The notes below the pieces were generated by a model. That model made no database searches and was not told the DNA's origin. It saw only the letters and a list, made by a program, of their open reading frames with translations. DNA of 19,066 nucleotides, taken from positions 1-19,066 of the forward strand of contig CALMPB010000278.1 in NCBI GenBank assembly GCA_937871985.1, in the 5' to 3' direction. A program made the position numbers and the translations under genes. Source of the DNA: an uncultured Burkholderiaceae bacterium. GTDB taxonomy: Bacteria; Pseudomonadota; Gammaproteobacteria; Burkholderiales; Burkholderiaceae. This document shows, in pieces, positions 1-7,670 of this stretch. Positions within the stretch are counted from its first letter, which is position 1. Each line of letters begins with the position of its first letter.

Positions 1-56
1 CCTCCGGCATGAACTTGCGCATTTCAGCGCGTAGTTCATGCCGGAGGTTTTTTTTT
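1..56 (+). terminator. Rho-independent terminator of an upstream gene outside the window
   Basis: A perfect 14-bp inverted repeat (CCTCCGGCATGAAC at 1-14 and its complement at 34-47) encloses a smaller GCGC/GCGC stem and is followed directly by nine T residues (48-56). This is the textbook layout of an intrinsic terminator reading left to right. No coding sequence is visible before it, so it belongs to a + strand gene that ends before the window starts. It also isolates the Tad locus from upstream transcription. Confidence 0.9.
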
Positions 57-58
57 GC

Positions 59-167
59 CGCTGGGCCGCCCCAAGGCAAAAAGCGCCCCCTTGGGGGGCA
101 GCAAACCGCGTTAGCGGTGCAGCGTGGGGGCTTCCTTTTCGCTGGGCCGCCCCAAGGCAAAAAGCGC
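59..167. repeat. Two copies of a GGCCGCCCCAAGG intergenic repeat element
   Basis: An exact 28-bp direct repeat starting CGCTGGGCCGCCCCAAGG occurs at 59-86 and 140-167. The first copy is followed by the complementary arm: CCCCAAGG at 69-76 pairs with CCTTGGGG at 89-96, and GCTG at 60-63 pairs with CAGC at 99-102, giving a hairpin with an internal loop. The second copy has lost its right arm. I associate this palindromic sequence with intergenic regions of Alcaligenaceae and relatives, where it behaves as a REP-like non-coding element; that link is from memory, not a search. The short predicted proteins across it are artefacts. Confidence 0.7.
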
Positions 168-260
168 TAGTCCCCGGCGCAAATTCGCCCAGCTCGGCAT
201 TTGCGAATTGTGGCCCTGGCGGCGGTGGGCCAAACTGCAAGCCTCGTAGCGTGGAATCAT

Positions 261-265
261 GGAGG
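261..265 (+). promoter_or_regulatory. Shine-Dalgarno GGAGG that favours the GTG-271 start of the pilin gene
   Basis: GGAGG at 261-265 lies 5 nt before an in-frame GTG at 271. The alternative ATG at 259 overlaps this motif and has only a weak TGGA behind it. The motif therefore argues for the downstream start, giving a 10-residue leader before the prepilin cleavage site. Confidence 0.5.
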
Positions 266-270
266 CGGCG

Positions 271-537
271 GTGCGCAAAGCTTACCCGGGACAGCGCGGT
301 CAGGGCATGACCGAATACATCATCATCGTGGCCTTGGTAGCGGTCGCGGCCATCGCCGTCTATCAAACTTTTGGCCAGGTGGTGCGTTCGCAAACCGCCG
401 CCATGGCCAAGGAACTTGCCGGCGAAGACGGCTCCGAGCAATCCCGCATGGCGCAGTCGGCCGCCGAGTCCGCGGCGGCTCAGGCTGCAGCCAAAAGCCT
501 TAAATCCTTTACCGGCAATGCGGGAGCGGGGCAATGA
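271..537 (+). CDS. Flp-like type IVb prepilin
   Basis: Small pilin-like protein of 88 aa from GTG-271 (92 aa if ATG-259 is used). After a short basic leader it carries the class-III prepilin peptidase site G|QGMTEY, with Glu at +5 and Tyr at +6 of the mature protein, followed directly by a hydrophobic helix (IIIVALVAVAAIAVY). This is the hallmark of Flp pilins of Tad systems, which are cleaved by a TadV/CpaA peptidase and polymerised at the inner membrane. The tail is unusual: mature length is about 78 aa and the C-terminal half is rich in Ala, Ser and Gln, longer than a typical Flp of about 50-60 aa. It could be a minor pilin rather than the main subunit. Its stop overlaps the start of the next gene (ATGA at 534-537), so the two are probably translationally coupled. 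First gene of the Tad operon. Confidence 0.82.
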   Translation: MRKAYPGQRGQGMTEYIIIVALVAVAAIAVYQTFGQVVRSQTAAMAKELAGEDGSEQSRMAQSAAESAAAQAAAKSLKSFTGNAGAGQ

Positions 538-1865
538 AATACGCCTCGCGCATGTCTGGGGTTTGCCACAGGCAGCAGGGCCAGGCGCTGGTGCTGGGCA
601 TGCTGCTTGCCGGCGTAGCGGCCATAGCCTTGTTGCGCTACTTTTCCGTTGGCCAGGTGGTGGCCGCCAAGGCCCGGCAATTGCACGGCCTGGATGCGGC
701 CGCATATAGCGCGGCATTGGTTCAGGCCCGTGCCCTGAACATGCTGTCCTACATCAATCGCGCCCAAGTGGGGCATCAAGTGGCCATGGCGCATCTGGTT
801 ACGCTGGGATCGTGGGCGAGCCTGGGCGGTACCGAGGCCCGCCAGCTCGGTACGGGCAATCCCCCCGCGTATCTCATTGCCATGCTGTTCGGCGCCGACC
901 ATGGCGCGGCCTATCTGGCGGCGAGCCCGGCAGCCGGCATGGAAAGCCTTGCGGCCACCCATGGCAGCCTGGCCAGCGCTTACGCGGCGCACGACCGCAG
1001 CGTGCACGATGTATTGGCCGCCGTCCAGAACGAAATCGTCGCCAGTGTGCCGCAGGCAAGGCTGGCGGCTGCCCGGGCCGTGCTGGGGCGGCACTACCCT
1101 GAATCCTCGAGTTTCGACCTCGCCATCAGCGATGATAATTGGGATGGGTATGTTCGGCGATATGGGGCGCGGCAAATGTTGAGGCCCTTTATTCTCGAAG
1201 CCGCAAATATGTATGGGTTTCTGCAGCCGCGCAACCGCACTGCAAGCAATCCATGGGATGTCCAGGCGCGCTGTCCCTGGCTGCGTCACGAACTGCGTCG
1301 GCGCGGCACCACCGAGCTCGATGCTTCGGGCCGCTGGCAGTCGCTGGACACGCAATCCTTCCATGCTTTGCGCTCCAATAAGTGGATAGGTTGCTACTAT
1401 CGCGAATATCCCATGGGCTGGGGCTGGATTCCGCCCAGCCGGCAAGCCCTGGCCGGCGTCCCTCATGTCGACGACCCGCCCGAGAATTTCTCGGCCCAGG
1501 ACTTTTGGCGCTGGGTGCAGCAGGCAACGCAATGGGACATCGTTTCCGGCGACGCCAATCCTCTGGCCAATTCCAAGGCAGTCGCTGGCCGTCCCGATTG
1601 GCCCGGGCGCGGGCTTGCCGACTATATCGACATCGGCGCCGAAGGCAATTCGGGCGAGGCGCTGCGGTTTGCCGTCATGTTGAAGCATCCAGGGCCGCAA
1701 GGGCTTACTGTTGTCACGCGCAGCGCGGCGGCTACATTTTTCGCCCGGCCAGAGGCACGGCAGGACGGGCGTCACGAGCTTCCCAATCTTTTCCACCCGT
1801 ATTGGCAGGCCAGGCTCGATTCCAGCCTGTCGCCGGAACCCGGATCGGGGTGGCAGCATGAATAG
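534..1865 (+). CDS. TadG-like Tad pilus assembly protein
   Basis: Protein of 443 aa with one N-terminal membrane segment (about residues 17-38) preceded by GQALVLGML, the region corresponding to the start of TadE/TadF/TadG-type proteins. The rest is a long, probably periplasmic, domain rich in aromatic residues, without a motif I can name. The pseudopilin-type glutamate is missing: after G16 the +5 residue is Leu21, so it is probably membrane-anchored rather than cleaved and packed into the fibre. TadG family members anchor or organise the pilus in the envelope; I do not recognise their von Willebrand domain here. The start overlaps the pilin stop by 4 nt and the end overlaps the next gene by 8 nt. 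A long antisense reading frame across it is a composition shadow. Assigned by position and N-terminus, so TadG is a family-level call. Confidence 0.72.
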   Translation: MKYASRMSGVCHRQQGQALVLGMLLAGVAAIALLRYFSVGQVVAAKARQLHGLDAAAYSAALVQARALNMLSYINRAQVGHQVAMAHLVTLGSWASLGGTEARQLGTGNPPAYLIAMLFGADHGAAYLAASPAAGMESLAATHGSLASAYAAHDRSVHDVLAAVQNEIVASVPQARLAAARAVLGRHYPESSSFDLAISDDNWDGYVRRYGARQMLRPFILEAANMYGFLQPRNRTASNPWDVQARCPWLRHELRRRGTTELDASGRWQSLDTQSFHALRSNKWIGCYYREYPMGWGWIPPSRQALAGVPHVDDPPENFSAQDFWRWVQQATQWDIVSGDANPLANSKAVAGRPDWPGRGLADYIDIGAEGNSGEALRFAVMLKHPGPQGLTVVTRSAAATFFARPEARQDGRHELPNLFHPYWQARLDSSLSPEPGSGWQHE

Positions 1866-2670
1866 CCCGGCAGACCGTTGTATTCGTCGCCTTGCCGTCG
1901 GGCGCTCGAATATTCATATCGCTGGTCACGGGCAGGGCGGCCAGGCTCTGCTGGAGGGGGCGGTGGTCATGCTGGCCCTGTTGTCGGTATGGGTGGCAAG
2001 CGCGTGGTTGCTGCGTTTCCAGGACATGGCGCTGCAAGCCTCCCATGCCAGCCGCTATGCTGCATTTTCCTTGGCCCGTCATCCGGATTATCGGCCGGTT
2101 GGCGCATTGCGCCAGTCGTTTTTCATGGGGCCCGGCCATCAGTGGCAGGACAGGCGCGGGCACGAACTATTAAGCGCTACGCGCAGCGAGATAACGCTAC
2201 AGGTCATGCGCGATGTCCGGCTTTCCTCCAAGGCCCAGCCAGGCGGCGCCCATGCCGACGCCGAGCGCTTGAGGCGCGAATGGCTGCTTGAAGATGCGGG
2301 CATATTTTCAGCACAGGTTACGGCCGCGCCGCAGGCGGTGGCCGCGGCCGCTTCTTTGCCGAACGCGTCGTTTGGGGCCGGGTTGCGCCAGTTCGACGCC
2401 TATTATCCGCGGCTGGTTCGTCACACCGCCATTTTGTCGGGCGCGGGACACGCATCGAGCGACCGCGATACCCAGCTCAAGGTTGGGCAATCGGCCTTGG
2501 CATGGGGCGATGCGGCGGCTTCTTCCACCCTTGGCCGGCAAGTTGCCGCCACGGTAACTGCGGTGGACGGAGCATGGAAGCGGCCGGCGCCGGTATTCGA
2601 TTGGCTTGGAGCCTGGCAAGGCATGGTTCCGGAACAGCATTTTTCTGTCGGCACAGGAGGGTTGCCATGA
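1858..2670 (+). CDS. TadE-like pseudopilin
   Basis: 270-aa protein starting at ATG-1858, inside the end of the previous gene. It has a basic leader followed by GG|QALLEGAVVMLALL: cleavage after G28 would put Glu33 at mature +5, matching the class-III prepilin rule, and a hydrophobic segment follows (about 34-53). TadE and TadF pseudopilins are processed by the same peptidase as Flp and are needed for pilus assembly. The segment FQDMALQASHASRYAAFSLAR after the helix resembles TadE-like proteins in which small residues follow the helix. At 270 aa it is longer than many TadE proteins, so it may have an added periplasmic domain. A longer upstream reading in this frame (from 1711) would overlap the previous gene heavily and is rejected. 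Its stop overlaps the next start (ATGA, 2667-2670). Confidence 0.72.
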   Translation: MNSPADRCIRRLAVGRSNIHIAGHGQGGQALLEGAVVMLALLSVWVASAWLLRFQDMALQASHASRYAAFSLARHPDYRPVGALRQSFFMGPGHQWQDRRGHELLSATRSEITLQVMRDVRLSSKAQPGGAHADAERLRREWLLEDAGIFSAQVTAAPQAVAAAASLPNASFGAGLRQFDAYYPRLVRHTAILSGAGHASSDRDTQLKVGQSALAWGDAAASSTLGRQVAATVTAVDGAWKRPAPVFDWLGAWQGMVPEQHFSVGTGGLP

Positions 2671-3347
2671 AGTCGCTTTCGGTATTCTGCCTGCATGCAG
2701 GGGCGTTGCTGATGGCATGCATGCCGGCGCGTGCCGATATCGGCGCGTTCCATGCGCTTGCCAGTGTGGATACGGCGCGCTTTCGCTGGGCCGAGCCGCA
2801 AGCCTCGCATGTGCATGGTGTTCCCGTTCATTGGCGCGAGTTTTCATCGTCCGCCGCCTTGTTTTCCACGGCGCAAAAGTTGGCCGAACATAGCGACAGC
2901 TTCCAACGGGTCATCGCCTATAACAAAAGCATCCTTCTTACGGGTATTCGCGCCGACTGGCATTGGCTTGCAGAAATCCAGCAGAGCGCCGGAGGCGCCC
3001 AGGGGCGGGTTTCGATACTGCAGGTTAATCCCCAAAAGCTCGAGCGTTTGCTGCAAGGCCCCGAGCAAGCCTTCCCGTGGCTCTCGAAGACCGCAAGGCT
3101 GCAGTTCAGCCAGGAGTCCTCGGTGAACGGGAGGCGGGTCGTGCAACAAGTATATGGCGCCTCGCTATCCACGGGCGATTTCACCGCCTATCTGCAGCGG
3201 CATTTGCGCCGCACTGGCTGGCAACACGAAGCGCAAATGGCCTGGTGGCCGGGCGCCGAAGTCTGGCGGCGAGCCTCGTCCAGCCTGCTTGTCGCCGCCA
3301 TGCCCATGGAGCGCGGCAGCGCCGTGTTCCTGCAGCATATCGAATAA
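2667..3347 (+). CDS. Uncharacterised exported protein of the Tad locus
   Basis: 226-aa protein whose function I do not recognise. The start is ATG-2667, with a strong AGGAGG at 2655-2660 and a 4-nt overlap with the preceding stop. The N-terminus is an export signal: a basic start, a hydrophobic core (VFCLHAGALLMACM), then PARA before Asp24, fitting signal peptidase I cleavage after Ala23. LMAC at 15-18 could instead be a weak lipobox with Cys18 lipidated. The mature part has no further membrane helix; near the C-terminus it has a Trp-rich stretch (TGWQHEAQMAWWPGAEVW) and ends in a short beta-like strand. Lying between the pseudopilin and cpaB genes, it may be a periplasmic or outer-membrane accessory to the secretin, perhaps filling the role of CpaD/RcpB, which I do not otherwise see. 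That role is inference from position only. Confidence 0.75.
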   Translation: MKSLSVFCLHAGALLMACMPARADIGAFHALASVDTARFRWAEPQASHVHGVPVHWREFSSSAALFSTAQKLAEHSDSFQRVIAYNKSILLTGIRADWHWLAEIQQSAGGAQGRVSILQVNPQKLERLLQGPEQAFPWLSKTARLQFSQESSVNGRRVVQQVYGASLSTGDFTAYLQRHLRRTGWQHEAQMAWWPGAEVWRRASSSLLVAAMPMERGSAVFLQHIE

Positions 3348-3367
3348 CCGCCTACAGGAGACTGTCC

Positions 3368-4423
3368 GTGCGCCTTCCTGTGTTCAATCGTTCCATAGCC
3401 ATGCTGCTGGTAGCCGTTGCGGCAGGCCTGTTCGCGGCATGGGCGGCTCGCCAGCACATACAAAACCGTATCCTGCAAATCGAGCACAACGCCAAGGTTC
3501 CCATGGCGCAGCGTGTGGTGGCGGCGTTCGACCTTCCGGCGGGCACCAGGCTCGATACCGAGCATCTGGCGGTTCGCCAGATTCCCGCGGCCCTGGTGTC
3601 CAGCGGCAGTATCGCCCCCGAGGGTTTTTCCAGTTTGGTGGGCCATACTCTGGTTGCACCTTTGCGCGCGGGCGATCCCATATTGCCGGTGCATACCGTA
3701 CGCGCGCGCAGCACGCCGTTTTCAGACCAGCTCGGCAACGGCCGCCGAGCAATAACCATGCCTGTCGACGCCATCAATTCGGTCTCGGGGCTGCTCGAGC
3801 CGGGCGACCTCATCGATCTGTACGTATCGTTCGAGCATCAGCGCCGGCGTGTTACCGCGCCGCTTTTGCAAGGTGTGTTGGTGTTGGCGACCGGGGGCAG
3901 TACCCGGCCGGGCGGCGATGGGCCGGGATCCACGGCTGGGGCTTATTCCACCGTAACTCTGGACACCTCTCCCGAAGACGCGATCAAGCTGGTGGCGGCC
4001 AGGCAAAGCGGCACCATTACCGCCTTGCTGCGGCGTCCCGACGACCATCGCTCCGACCAGCGGGCGGTGCGCGGCGATCTCGCCAGCCTTATTGGGGTTG
4101 GCGCAGCCGCCTCCGCTATCGCGGAAAAGCCCAAGAGGGCGCCGGTCATTTACGGCAATCAGGCGGCCCGAAGCGTGCCGGCCCTGCGATCTTCCGGCGC
4201 GAGCCGCGCGGCGGCGCCCCCGCACAATGGCGTGTTCAACCTGCCTTATACCCCCGAGCTTGTCAGTGCGTGGCTTGGCGCCCAGAAAAGCATGCCGGGT
4301 TCGCCGGCATCCAGCCAGCAGTCTTCAGAACCGCCTGATCTTTTCGCGTTTGAGCCGTCGCGGGCATTGCTCGAGCCTGGTTATGCCTTCCGCGGTGAAG
4401 CTGCCGGATTCGATGAAGAGTAA
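3368..4423 (+). CDS. cpaB: Flp pilus assembly protein CpaB/RcpC
   Basis: 351-aa protein. The start is taken as GTG-3368, with AGGAGA at 3356-3361 and a 6-nt spacer; a longer reading to 3077 would run through the previous gene. An N-terminal membrane segment (about residues 9-27, SIAMLLVAVAAGLFAAWAAR) anchors the protein with the rest in the periplasm. Next comes a SAF domain (about 47-105: RVVAAFDLPAGTRLDTEHL, then VGHTLVAPLRAGDPIL), followed by the RcpC-type region (AITMPVDAINSVSGLLEPGDLIDLYVSF), both diagnostic of CpaB/RcpC. The C-terminal third is low-complexity, rich in Ser, Ala and Pro. CpaB works with the secretin in building the outer-membrane channel of the Tad apparatus. It lies 20 nt after its upstream neighbour and 6 nt before the secretin gene. 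Confidence 0.9.
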   Translation: MRLPVFNRSIAMLLVAVAAGLFAAWAARQHIQNRILQIEHNAKVPMAQRVVAAFDLPAGTRLDTEHLAVRQIPAALVSSGSIAPEGFSSLVGHTLVAPLRAGDPILPVHTVRARSTPFSDQLGNGRRAITMPVDAINSVSGLLEPGDLIDLYVSFEHQRRRVTAPLLQGVLVLATGGSTRPGGDGPGSTAGAYSTVTLDTSPEDAIKLVAARQSGTITALLRRPDDHRSDQRAVRGDLASLIGVGAAASAIAEKPKRAPVIYGNQAARSVPALRSSGASRAAAPPHNGVFNLPYTPELVSAWLGAQKSMPGSPASSQQSSEPPDLFAFEPSRALLEPGYAFRGEAAGFDEE

Positions 4424-4429
4424 TGCGGC

Positions 4430-5851
4430 ATGAACGCCTTTTCTTGCGCGGTGGCGTTTGGCATATGGGCATCTCTGGCATGGGTGTCTTCGGCCTGCGC
4501 GCGCCAGGAGGTTTTGCTTCGAATGCAGGTGGGTGAAGTCAAGGTGCTGGCGGTGCCCGATGTGGCGCGGGTCGCCGTGGGCGACGGTCATGTGCTCAAT
4601 GCCGTCACCACGGAAGAAAAAGAGGTCATCGTGTTCGCGCGGCACGAAGGAGCCAGCGCGGTGCACATATGGTCGGCCAATGGCCAGCGCCACCGCTATC
4701 AGGTCGAGGTGGCCCCCGAGGGTTCCAGGCAAATACAGCACGAATTGCGTCAGGCTCTCGAGCGTATTCCCAACGTGCGTATTTCCACGGTGGGCGACAA
4801 ACTGCTGGTCGAGGGCGACGATCTGACGGATGCCGATCGCGAGAGGGTCGCGGCATTAAGCAAGCGCTACCCGCAATTGCTCGACTTTACCAGCCAGGTG
4901 GGTTGGGATCACATGGTGCTTCTGGATGTCCAGGTGGTTGAAGTGCCGCGTTCCCAATTGCAGGAATGGGGAGTGCGCTGGGGCCGCGAAACCGACGGCG
5001 GGCTCAATGCGGGGCTGGCCTGGGATGCCGGCTCCAGAAAACTGGCGGATCGGCCTGGAGAATCCATCGTGCCTTTGCCTTATTCCGGCGCTGCCTTAGC
5101 GGGCTATTTCGGCGTCAATGCGGTCTTGTCGGCGCGAATCGACGCGCTGGCGCAGACCGGAACCGCGGTGGTCCTGGCGCAGCCCCAGCTTTTGGCGCGT
5201 AGCGGGGCGACCGCCGAATTCCTGGCCGGAGGCGAAGTGCCTTATTCCGCCACCGACGCCAATGGAAACACGAATACCGTCTTCAAGCCTTATGGCGTAT
5301 CGCTGCGCATTACGCCGCAAATCGAGCGCAATGGCGCGGTGCGTTCGCGCATCGAGGTTGAAGTCAGTTCCGTGGACAGTACCTTGTCCGTGCCCAATGG
5401 CCCGTCGCTCAAGACACGCCGTGCCTCGACCGAGTTCAATGTCCGTTCGGGCCAGACTTTGGTGCTGGCCGGCTTCCTGTCGCGCGAGGAGTCGCGCAAT
5501 GTCAGCAAGCTGCCGGGCCTGGGCGATATTCCCATTTTGGGCGAGCTGTTCAAGTCCACCCGCTTTCAGCACAGTGAAACCGAGCTGGCCATTTTCGTGA
5601 CCCCGATCGTGGTCGCTCCCGATCATCCCGATCTGATGCAGCGCATACGGCGTTCCAATGAAATCCTGCATACGACGTTCAAGGCGGACGAACTCATCAA
5701 TGTTCCGGTGCGGGCTTCCGCTGCGTTGCCCGAGCCGTCCGGCAATGGTGCGTCGTCGGGCTGGAATCCGTATCGAGGCAAGGGGTCGCAGTGGAGGGAA
5801 GGCGCCGGCTTCGGCCGGGTCAACGGCAATCAGCGGCATTCGGGAGAATAA
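4430..5851 (+). CDS. cpaC: Tad outer-membrane secretin CpaC/RcpA
   Basis: 473-aa secretin that should form the outer-membrane pore for the Flp pilus. A Sec signal peptide ends near SSACA|RQ (cleavage after Ala24). It is followed by a beta-rich N-terminal domain typical of RcpA/CpaC (MQVGEVKVLAVPDVARVAVGD), a BON-like region (about 100-155), and the secretin domain (about 236-400). The last contains the classic VLAQPQLLARSGATAEFLAG segment, GGEVPYS, and the closing GDIPILGELFKS and ETELAIFVTPIVV motifs. After the secretin core there is a 70-residue tail without recognised features. No C-terminal outer-membrane targeting domain or pilotin gene is obvious. It sits between cpaB (6 nt) and the ATPase gene (3 nt), as expected for co-production. 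Confidence 0.93.
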   Translation: MNAFSCAVAFGIWASLAWVSSACARQEVLLRMQVGEVKVLAVPDVARVAVGDGHVLNAVTTEEKEVIVFARHEGASAVHIWSANGQRHRYQVEVAPEGSRQIQHELRQALERIPNVRISTVGDKLLVEGDDLTDADRERVAALSKRYPQLLDFTSQVGWDHMVLLDVQVVEVPRSQLQEWGVRWGRETDGGLNAGLAWDAGSRKLADRPGESIVPLPYSGAALAGYFGVNAVLSARIDALAQTGTAVVLAQPQLLARSGATAEFLAGGEVPYSATDANGNTNTVFKPYGVSLRITPQIERNGAVRSRIEVEVSSVDSTLSVPNGPSLKTRRASTEFNVRSGQTLVLAGFLSREESRNVSKLPGLGDIPILGELFKSTRFQHSETELAIFVTPIVVAPDHPDLMQRIRRSNEILHTTFKADELINVPVRASAALPEPSGNGASSGWNPYRGKGSQWREGAGFGRVNGNQRHSGE

Positions 5852-5854
5852 ACC

Positions 5855-7636
5855 ATGCTGGAGCTCGAATTGCGTTTCGAAGGCGGGGCCACGCGCGTGC
5901 AGGCCGTGGCGCTGCCTTGCGATATTGGACGCGCAACGCAAAGCCATCTGAGGTTTTCGGCATGGCGCGTCGCAAAACATCACGCCCGCCTCGAACAAGG
6001 CGAGGACGGTGTCTACATCGAAGATTTCGGGTCGCTGTCGGGCACCTGGGTCAATGGCGCACGCATTACCCGTTATGGGCCGTTGTGCCCTGGCGATGAA
6101 ATCGTCATCGGGCCCTGCCTGATCTGCATCCGCGCGGGCTCGGGGGCCACGGCATTGCCTGTGCTGCCTGGCCCCGCGGTGCAGGAAGGCGATATACGGG
6201 GTTCTGCGGCCCGGCAATCCTCGTCGATCCTGGATGCCGGCCAAAGTTTACCATCGTGGAACTCGTCTCGTGAACACAGCGAGGCCGTTGCCGACTTGAC
6301 CAGCGCGCCTGTGGCCGACGCCTTTTTGTTGCAGCACAGGCGCCGGCTGCATGCGGCCTTGCTCGAAGCGCTCGATCTGCGCCGCCGCGATATTGCCGGC
6401 ATGAGCGATGCGGCGTTGCGTTCGGAAGCCACGGCGGCCTTATCCCACATTATCCGGGACGATCGTGAGCTGCCGGAGGGCGTCGATCGGCAGGGCTTGT
6501 TGCAGGAAGTCGTGGACGAGGCTGTGGGGCTGGGGCCGCTGGAACCGTTGCTGGACGACCCTGAAATCAGCGAAATCATGGTCAATCGCCACGATGAGAT
6601 CTACGTCGAATCAGCCGGCCGGCTGCGGCGGCATCGCATGGCCTTCAGCAGCGAGCAGGCCGTGCTGGGTGTCATCGAACGCATTGTCTCGCCATTGGGA
6701 CGCCGCATCGACGAAAGCTCGCCCATGGTGGACGCGCGGCTGCGCGACGGGTCGCGCGTCAACGCGGTGATTCCTCCGGTTGCGTTGCGCGGCGCAAGCC
6801 TGACCATACGCAAGTTTCCCCAGCGCCGGCTGCAAATGCAGGATTTACTGGGAGTGGGGGCGCTCAGCATACCGATGGGCGAATTCCTGCAAGCCTGTGT
6901 CGTACAGCGCAAGAACATGATTGTTTCGGGCGGCACAGGATCGGGCAAGACCACCTTGCTCAATATTCTTTCCAACTGCATACCCGCCGGCGAGCGCATC
7001 GTTACCATCGAAGATGCCGCCGAGTTGCGGCTGGCCCACCAGAATCTCGTCGCTCTGGAAGCCAGGCCGCCCAATCTGGAAGGGCGCGGCCGAATCGAGA
7101 TCCGCGATCTGGTGCGCAATGCACTGCGCATGCGGCCAGACCGCATCGTCATCGGCGAGTGCCGCGGCGCTGAAACCTTCGACATGCTGAGCGCGATGAA
7201 TACGGGCCACGAAGGGTCGTTGACCACGCTGCATGCCAATAGTCCACGCGATGCCCTGGCGCGGCTGGAAACCATGATACTGATGGCGGGCATGGATCTG
7301 CCCCTGCAGGCCGTGCGCGAGCATATTTCGGCAAGCATTCACATCCTGGTGCAGCAGGCGCGGCTGAGCGATGGCCGGCGCGTCGTCACCGCCATCGTCG
7401 AGATTACGGGCATGGAAAGCGGGCGCATCCAGACCCAGGAGCTGTTCCGGTATCGGGAGGGGCATGCGGAGCAGGCCCATGCGTTTTCGGGCTGCGGCGT
7501 CATGCCCGAGTGCTTTTCTCCCCAGGATCTTGCACGAGCCGGCTTGAGCGCGGAGCTGTTTTCGGGGCATTCCATATTGCACGAGGTCTCGGCGGTATTT
7601 CCGCCTTCGGCGCCTTCAGGCGCGATCGCCGGCTAA
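5855..7636 (+). CDS. cpaF: FHA-domain fused CpaF/TadA pilus assembly ATPase
   Basis: 593-aa protein joining an FHA domain (about residues 1-95) to a CpaF/TadA-type secretion ATPase. FHA signs are GR25-26, HH42-43, SGT62-64 and NG67-68; the serine normally found in the S-x-x-H motif is Ala40, so phosphothreonine binding may be weakened. After a variable linker (about 96-155) comes the CpaF N-terminal helical region (LGPLEPLLDDPEISEIMVN), then the ATPase core with Walker A GGTGSGKTT at 359-367 (Lys365), the Asp box TIED (384-387), Walker B IVIGECRG (431-438, Glu435) and His box TTLHANSP (His460). It should hexamerise at the inner membrane and power pilin polymerisation through TadB/TadC. GGGAG at 5842-5846 sets the start. 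It is longer than a plain CpaF (about 450-500 aa) because of the FHA part. No separate FHA gene or TadZ is present. Confidence 0.93.
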   Translation: MLELELRFEGGATRVQAVALPCDIGRATQSHLRFSAWRVAKHHARLEQGEDGVYIEDFGSLSGTWVNGARITRYGPLCPGDEIVIGPCLICIRAGSGATALPVLPGPAVQEGDIRGSAARQSSSILDAGQSLPSWNSSREHSEAVADLTSAPVADAFLLQHRRRLHAALLEALDLRRRDIAGMSDAALRSEATAALSHIIRDDRELPEGVDRQGLLQEVVDEAVGLGPLEPLLDDPEISEIMVNRHDEIYVESAGRLRRHRMAFSSEQAVLGVIERIVSPLGRRIDESSPMVDARLRDGSRVNAVIPPVALRGASLTIRKFPQRRLQMQDLLGVGALSIPMGEFLQACVVQRKNMIVSGGTGSGKTTLLNILSNCIPAGERIVTIEDAAELRLAHQNLVALEARPPNLEGRGRIEIRDLVRNALRMRPDRIVIGECRGAETFDMLSAMNTGHEGSLTTLHANSPRDALARLETMILMAGMDLPLQAVREHISASIHILVQQARLSDGRRVVTAIVEITGMESGRIQTQELFRYREGHAEQAHAFSGCGVMPECFSPQDLARAGLSAELFSGHSILHEVSAVFPPSAPSGAIAG

Positions 7637-7670
7637 GGCCTGCTAACGCCTATTAAGGAGTCGAGAAGCC

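Noticed and set aside
38..503. Small + strand open frames across the repeat region and the pilin gene
   Set aside because: They translate the GGCCGCCCCAAGG repeat or an alternative frame of the pilin; the frame with G|QGMTEY is the real gene.
480..1859. 459-codon open frame on the - strand opposite the tadG-like gene
   Set aside because: No domain or ribosome site. The + strand gene fits the operon, with overlapping starts and stops on both sides.
6601..7582. Two 245-codon - strand frames opposite cpaF
   Set aside because: They overlap the Walker motifs of a clear ATPase and have no family resemblance or start signals.
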